Source: Psychrobacter sp. I-STPA6b (GTDB taxonomy: Bacteria > Pseudomonadota > Gammaproteobacteria > Pseudomonadales > Moraxellaceae). Taken from it: DNA of 64,000 nucleotides. Shown here piece by piece: positions 59,809 to 64,000 of this stretch. A model generated the notes under the pieces. That model was given only the letters and a program-made list of their open reading frames with translations, was not told the DNA's origin and made no database searches. Each line of letters opens with the position of its first letter. Position 1 is the first letter of the stretch. Where the stretch lies: contig NZ_VEWM01000054.1 of assembly GCF_020662265.1 (NCBI RefSeq), positions 1-64,000 on the forward strand, written 5' to 3'. The position numbers and the translations under genes are program-made.

Positions 59809-62067
59809 CTACGCTGAATATACTTCACGCACTTTTTTAGTCATCTCTACCATGTTTTGCAACGCTGAGATGGTTTCTTCCCAGTTACGAGTTTTTAGAC
59901 CACAGTCAGGGTTGACCCATAGACGCTCAACTGGAATGTATTTTTGTGCTTCATCAATCACCACCTGCATGTTACTGCTGTCTGGGGTGCGTGGGCTATG
60001 AATGTCATACACACCTGGTCCAATGGCGTTGTGGTAGCCGTCATTTTTAAACGCATCCAACAACTGCAAGCCTGAACGTGACGTTTCAATAGTAATCACG
60101 TCTGCGTCCATATCAGAGATATGATTTAGGCAGTCATGGAAACTTGAATAACACATGTGTGTATGAATTTGCGTGTCTTCATTGGCACAGCTTGCAGAAT
60201 GCTTAAATGATTTAACCGCTTCACTCCAGTAGTGTGGTTGGTCAGCTTGTTTTAGTGGCAAACCTTCGCGGAAAGCAGGCTCATCAATCTGGATAATGCT
60301 AATGCCCGCGTCTTGTAAATCACCCACTTCTTGGTTAATCGCTTCGGCAATTTGCAGACGTAAGATGTCACGAGTCTCGGCATCACTTGGAGCAAATGAC
60401 CAGTTCAAAATAGTCACAGGACCAGTTAACATACCTTTCATTGGTTTATCAGTTAAATCTTGAGCGTATTTAATCCACTCTACAGTCATCGCATTTGGAC
60501 GGCTGATGTCACCAACCACGATGGGCGGACGTACACAGCGAGTACCGTAGCTTTGTACCCAGCCATTTTTTGATAACCAAAACCCGTCCATATATTGAGC
60601 AAAGTATTCAACCATGTCGGTACGCTCTGCTTCACCATGAACAAATACGTCAATGCCTAGTTTTTCTTGCTCATCAACAGCACGTTTGATTTCGGCTTGC
60701 ATCGCTGTTTTGTAGTCAGCGTCTGATAGTTCACCTTTGTTCCATTGACTACGTGCTTTACGGATTTCACTGGTTTGTGGGAACGAACCAATGGTAGTGG
60801 TGGGGAACAATGGCAAGTTTAATTTGTCTTGCTGTTTGGCGTAACGCTCACTAAATACCCCTTGACGCACTTGGGCATCATCATTGTATGGGGTTAGTTT
60901 GATGTCAGTGGCATTAGCGTCTGCTTTCACATCGCCTGTTGCTAATTGACCACAAATGACCACTTCTTTGAGTTTTTGCTTAGCAAATGCCAACTTGCCT
61001 TGTAGCTCGCTTGGCACGTCTTCTGAGGCTAAATCGACTGGTAAATGTAGCAATGATGAGCCCGTACCAACCCACAATCTGTCTTGCAAACGCTCATAAG
61101 CACCTGCTAACAATTCTTGAGCTTTAGTTTGGTCAGTTGTCCATACGCTACGTCCATCAACCACACCAATAGATAGGGTTTTGTGGCTTGGTAGATGGTC
61201 AATCACTTGAGTGATATATTGCTTAGGCTTGTTGGTGCGAGTCACATCAATATGCACACCGCTAACAGGTAAGTTACACGCCAAATGGCAGTTATTACCT
61301 AGGGTATCAAAGTAGCTGGCAACGATTAATTCAGGTGGCGTTTGTTGCAAGCCATTATAAGCACGCTCAAATGCTTGTTGCCATTTGCCTTCTAGGTCAA
61401 GTGACAAAATAGGCTCGTCCATTTGTACCCACTGCACACCTTTTTGACCAAGCTGATTTAATAGGTCAGCATACACAGGTAGCAATTTATCAAGATGGCT
61501 TAATTTGTCTTCTGCTTTTGAGCTGGCAAGGTATAAAAAGCTAACTGGACCGACCAATACTACTTTTAATGGCGTGTCTTGTTTACCATTTTTTTCAAGG
61601 ATTGCTTGAGCATCAGCAACTTGTTTAAAGATTTGGGTAAAGTCAACATTATCAAAGCTTTGCTCAGCTTCTAGCTCAGGCACAAGATAGTGATAGTTGG
61701 TGTCAAACCATTTGGTCATCTGCCACGCCGCTTTGTCTTCATATTTGCCAGTATGGTCACGACCACGAGCAAAGTAGAACTGACGATCAAACGTATCTAG
61801 GGTTTCTGCCCCTTCAAAACGTGGTGGCTGAATACCAAAGGCAACCGCTTGGCTTAATACCAAATCATAATGAGCAAAATCACCAGTGGTTACGATAGAT
61901 AGACCAGCGTCGATTTGGTCTTGAATATTGGTAGTAAATACCGCTTGCAATGCCTCAAGGGTCGCTTGTTTGTCTTGCTTGCCTTTCCAATAACGCTCTA
62001 AGGCAAATTTAGTTTGGCGTTTGTCGCCAATACGGGGAAAACCTAAAATATGGGTAGGTGTGCTCAT
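59809..62067 (-). CDS. metE: Cobalamin-independent methionine synthase
   Basis: MetE transfers the methyl group of methyltetrahydrofolate triglutamate to homocysteine without vitamin B12. The 752-residue product matches the family. The N-terminus ILGFPRIGDKRQTKFALERYW is typical. Zinc ligands are visible as HMCYSSF (His and Cys), the Glu in ITIETSRS and Cys in NPDCGLKTR. AAAGGAG lies 5 bp ahead of ATG. It is divergent from a metR-like gene. Confidence 0.96.
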   Translation of the reverse strand: MSTPTHILGFPRIGDKRQTKFALERYWKGKQDKQATLEALQAVFTTNIQDQIDAGLSIVTTGDFAHYDLVLSQAVAFGIQPPRFEGAETLDTFDRQFYFARGRDHTGKYEDKAAWQMTKWFDTNYHYLVPELEAEQSFDNVDFTQIFKQVADAQAILEKNGKQDTPLKVVLVGPVSFLYLASSKAEDKLSHLDKLLPVYADLLNQLGQKGVQWVQMDEPILSLDLEGKWQQAFERAYNGLQQTPPELIVASYFDTLGNNCHLACNLPVSGVHIDVTRTNKPKQYITQVIDHLPSHKTLSIGVVDGRSVWTTDQTKAQELLAGAYERLQDRLWVGTGSSLLHLPVDLASEDVPSELQGKLAFAKQKLKEVVICGQLATGDVKADANATDIKLTPYNDDAQVRQGVFSERYAKQQDKLNLPLFPTTTIGSFPQTSEIRKARSQWNKGELSDADYKTAMQAEIKRAVDEQEKLGIDVFVHGEAERTDMVEYFAQYMDGFWLSKNGWVQSYGTRCVRPPIVVGDISRPNAMTVEWIKYAQDLTDKPMKGMLTGPVTILNWSFAPSDAETRDILRLQIAEAINQEVGDLQDAGISIIQIDEPAFREGLPLKQADQPHYWSEAVKSFKHSASCANEDTQIHTHMCYSSFHDCLNHISDMDADVITIETSRSGLQLLDAFKNDGYHNAIGPGVYDIHSPRTPDSSNMQVVIDEAQKYIPVERLWVNPDCGLKTRNWEETISALQNMVEMTKKVREVYSA

Positions 62068-62148
62068 AAAATACTCCTTTGGTGAAAATTAAACCATTAA
62101 ATGAAAATAGTTAGATTCGATGGTGAGTATCTTACGTCATTTGTTTAA

Positions 62149-62170
62149 TGAATAAAAATCATGTTATTCA
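62149..62170. promoter_or_regulatory. Candidate MetR-type operator between metE and metR
   Basis: TGAATAA (62149-62155) and TTATTCA (62164-62170) are an inverted repeat with an 8-nt centre, keeping the TGAA...TTCA ends of known MetR sites though with a longer spacer. Another pair, TTCAT (62167-62171) and ATGAA (62178-62182), overlaps it. A perfect TATAAT for the plus-strand gene lies at 62210-62215 without a good -35, as expected of an activated promoter. Confidence 0.45.
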
Positions 62171-62298
62171 TTTTAAGATGAATTATTTTAATTATTGCGA
62201 TGAATACTGTATAATAGCCAACTATCTTATGAACACCTTAGCAGTTTACTTAATTATTACTTCTTATTATTAGCAATACACTAAATTGGTCACACACT

Positions 62299-63198
62299 AT
62301 GCTAGAACTTCGCCACCTTAACACCTTAAAAGCCTTACGTGCACATGGCTCACTTGCCGCCGCCGCCGAAGAGTTACACGTCACTGCCTCCGCCGTCTCA
62401 CATCAACTCAAAGAATTAGAAAACTATTACGACATCAGTTTGGTCAATCGCCGTACCCGTCCGCTGAGCTTCACCCCCGCAGGGCTTGAAGTGCTTAAAT
62501 TGGCAGACAGCATTTTGCCACAAGTCACCCGCACCAAAATGAGCCTAAAACGCCTTGCCCACGGACAAGCAGGCAGATTACGCCTTGCCTCAGAATGTCA
62601 CAGTTGTTTTGATTGGCTAATGCCAATATTGAATAAATACCGCCGAGAATGGTCAGATGTTGAACTTGACTTTGCCACAGGGTTTGAGCCAGAGCCGCAT
62701 CATCTGCTATTAGAAGGGGACATTGATTTACTGATTACCACCAGTGACTTACCGATAGAAGGGCTACATTATCAGCGACTATTTGAATACGAAAGTCGCT
62801 TGGTACTCTCTCCCACCCACCCACTGGCAAAACTTGAACAAATCACCGCATCAGACTTAACAGCCGAGACGCTGATTGCCTACCCTGTCGAAAGTAAACG
62901 GCTGGATGTCATTGCCAAATTTATGTCACCCGCGGGCAAAGAGTTTGCCAAAATACGCACCACCGAGCTGACTGCCATGTTAGTACAGCTTGTTGCCAGT
63001 GAGCGTGGCGTAGCTGCATTGCCTGATTGGGTAGTGGCAGAATATGAACGCAAAGGTTGGGTGGTATCACGTCCACTGAAAACTGAAAATGGACTAGGGG
63101 TATATTGTCAGCTGTATGCCGCCACTCGCACCAGCAGTATGAACACCGCCTATATGCAGGGGTTTGCCAATTTATTAGAAGGGATTGTAAAACCTTAA
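62299..63198 (+). CDS. metR: LysR-type regulator, MetR-like
   Basis: A 299-residue LysR-family transcription factor. An N-terminal winged helix (residues 1-60, SLAAAAEELHVTASAVSHQL) is followed by a type 2 periplasmic-binding effector domain. The sequence RHLNTLKALRAHGSLAAAA and the segment SECHSCFDWLMPIL are like MetR, which uses homocysteine as co-activator of metE. Divergence from metE across 231 bp supports the name. About 15 residues shorter than E. coli MetR. Confidence 0.85.
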   Translation: MLELRHLNTLKALRAHGSLAAAAEELHVTASAVSHQLKELENYYDISLVNRRTRPLSFTPAGLEVLKLADSILPQVTRTKMSLKRLAHGQAGRLRLASECHSCFDWLMPILNKYRREWSDVELDFATGFEPEPHHLLLEGDIDLLITTSDLPIEGLHYQRLFEYESRLVLSPTHPLAKLEQITASDLTAETLIAYPVESKRLDVIAKFMSPAGKEFAKIRTTELTAMLVQLVASERGVAALPDWVVAEYERKGWVVSRPLKTENGLGVYCQLYAATRTSSMNTAYMQGFANLLEGIVKP

Positions 63199-63264
63199 TA
63201 GATTAATAATTAAATAACAGCTAATCTGTAGCCAATCCTGCTGTCCGCTTATATCTGCCTTGCC

Positions 63265-63342
63265 GATGGCGTGCGGACTAATGTGTCAGAGGGCATTGCT
63301 GTTACCTCAACACTGTCCCCTGCCACAGTCCGCATCGCCATC
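63265..63342. repeat. Long imperfect inverted repeat
   Basis: GATGGCGTGCGGACT (63265-63279) matches the reverse complement of AGTCCGCATCGCCATC (63327-63342) except for one inserted base, around a 47-nt centre. It could be a degraded mobile or repetitive palindromic unit. Confidence 0.65.
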
Positions 63343-63356
63343 AGCTACGTCAGGAT

Positions 63357-63380
63357 ACCGCTACCATCAGGGCTAGCGGT
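63357..63380. repeat. Short hairpin ACCGCTA/TAGCGGT
   Basis: ACCGCTA (63357-63363) and TAGCGGT (63374-63380) pair perfectly around a 10-nt loop, directly to the right of the longer inverted repeat. It has no T-run. Confidence 0.6.
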
Positions 63381-63425
63381 CACATCGGTTATCTTTTCAA
63401 TATTTATCGTTATTCAAGGTTGTAG

Positions 63426-63542
63426 CATATATTTTACAAACAGCAATTAGATAAATGGTGCATGGAATGCACCCTACAAACTAGTCCCGAGCAGTTTGAA
63501 GTTGACTTTAGCTCATTAGAAAAACCTAAGGCACTTAAATGA
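63426..63542 (+). pseudogene. Possible C-terminal gene fragment ahead of the edge gene
   Basis: A 38-residue open frame follows a TAG at 63423-63425 and ends at TGA 63540-63542. Its last part, TSPEQFEVDFSSLEKPKALK, reads like the tail of a real protein, while the part before it runs through the palindrome at 63457-63473 and is probably not native coding. It has no start of its own. Its TGA overlaps the ATG of the next gene (ATGA). It may be the stranded end of a larger gene such as a toxin; that is inference and weak. Confidence 0.3.
63457..63473. repeat. Palindrome GGTGCAT-GGA-ATGCACC
   Basis: A perfect 7-bp inverted repeat with a 3-nt loop, followed by CTAC. Short units of this general kind are scattered through neisserial and moraxellal genomes to my knowledge; identity as such a unit is inference. 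Confidence 0.6.
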
Positions 63543-64000
63543 ATAAGTTAAGAATTAGAGAAATCTTATCAAAAAAGAAATGTGAAGATAATAATATTTT
63601 TATATCAAGTGATAAAAATATGGAAACTGATGGTTTATATACACATTTAAGCAAAGGACACAAAGTTGTTTCGTCTAAACGCTATATTATTTTAGATAGC
63701 GGTAAAGAAATATTTATCCCTATCTCTAACCTCATAGAGGTGCTACCAGATAGAACAGGATTTATCGTAATTTATGATAAGACACCAAATAAATTTAGCG
63801 AAGCTAAGAGCTATCCTTGGTTTTTTGAGCGACCTAATAATGCCGCAGTATATAACTCTGACGGGAGTTTGCGTTTCCAAATTATATTAACAAGAAATCT
63901 CGATAATGATTTATATATAGATGGATTTGCACAGCCCTCAATAGAGCATCCTGATAAAATTAGTGTTTTGATTAATAGCATTACCAATCCTGAATTATAT
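63539..64000 (+). CDS. Partial gene of unknown function, cut by the window edge
   Basis: An open frame from ATG at 63539 through the last base, 154 codons with no stop. I do not recognise a family. The product is soluble, without signal peptide or membrane helix, and rich in Lys, Asn, Asp and Ile. It has an alternating beta-strand pattern (YIILDSGKEIFIPISNLIEV, GFIVIYDKTPN, AAVYNSDGSLRFQIIL). The segment VYNSDGSLRFQI resembles, to my eye, small immunity proteins of polymorphic toxin systems. The codon use is much more AT-rich than metR next to it. It overlaps an upstream stop codon by ATGA, so translation may be coupled. Confidence 0.65.
   Translation, partial: MNKLRIREILSKKKCEDNNIFISSDKNMETDGLYTHLSKGHKVVSSKRYIILDSGKEIFIPISNLIEVLPDRTGFIVIYDKTPNKFSEAKSYPWFFERPNNAAVYNSDGSLRFQIILTRNLDNDLYIDGFAQPSIEHPDKISVLINSITNPELY

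Larger units (their letters stand above)
63199..63538. other. Palindrome-rich junction after metR
   Basis: About 340 bp that looks unlike its surroundings: G+C-richer from 63230 to 63400, then AT-rich. It holds the three inverted repeats listed separately. On the plus strand one frame is open from about 63231 to a TAG near 63452 without a normal start codon; I do not support it as a gene. No transposase is seen. Confidence 0.5.

Noticed and set aside
63231..63452. Open frame through the palindromic junction
   Set aside because: No acceptable start codon or ribosome site, and the frame crosses inverted repeats; more likely non-coding repeat DNA.

Overview
The window reads as chromosomal DNA from a gammaproteobacterium of the Moraxellaceae, closest in style to Moraxella or Psychrobacter. 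The grounds are the low G+C, AT-rich spacers, the str operon ending in tuf, the lepA-lepB-DUF4845-rnc-era-recO-pdxJ order, a fused NadM-Nudix enzyme, a GacS/BarA-type hybrid kinase and an OmpA with a calcium-type DxDxDG linker. This assignment rests on family recognition only; no search was run.

Layout. 1-4987: str operon on the minus strand (rpsL, rpsG, fusA, tuf) with a good promoter and an attenuator-like leader. 5086-12420: EcsC-family protein (minus), then pabB, a universal stress protein, a PfkB-family kinase and a KtrA/KtrB potassium uptake pair (plus), closed by a shared terminator. 12453-17759: nfuA (minus) and, divergently, a nicotinamide salvage cluster (nadM-Nudix, a metallophosphoesterase, nadV) followed by an SGNH hydrolase. 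17770-26780: minus-strand block with a Bcr/CflA efflux pump, a crotonase, a GacS-like hybrid kinase and a large beta-helix protein fused to two CbxX-type AAA+ ATPase modules. 27050-35063: plus-strand housekeeping genes (cysM, a PolB-like exonuclease, rlmD, relA, mutM) and a small exported protein. 35329-39803: mscL, typA and ompA (minus). 40121-40708: an isolated pseudopilin. 41010-48137: the lepA to pdxJ operon (minus). 48309-56722: a complete ABC-type capsule export set kpsM-T-E-D-C-S with its own promoter but no capsule synthesis genes. 56850-57404: tRNA(CAU) and RNase P RNA. 57485-62067: a DUF2799 lipoprotein, nhaA and metE. 62299-63198: metR-like LysR gene divergent from metE. 63199-64000: a different-looking, palindrome-rich junction leading into a very AT-rich partial gene cut off by the window edge.

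Working together. The nad cluster converts nicotinamide to NAD in two steps (NadV then NadM), with a phosphoesterase of unknown substrate between them. The Kps proteins build the Kdo linker (KpsC, KpsS) and the envelope-spanning exporter (KpsMT, KpsE, KpsD); their polymer must be made elsewhere. MetR probably activates metE across their shared spacer. The items least explained by known biology are the beta-helix/double-AAA+ protein beside the hybrid kinase, and the right-hand edge, where a truncated reading frame runs into a new gene through an ATGA overlap, as toxin-immunity pairs often do.
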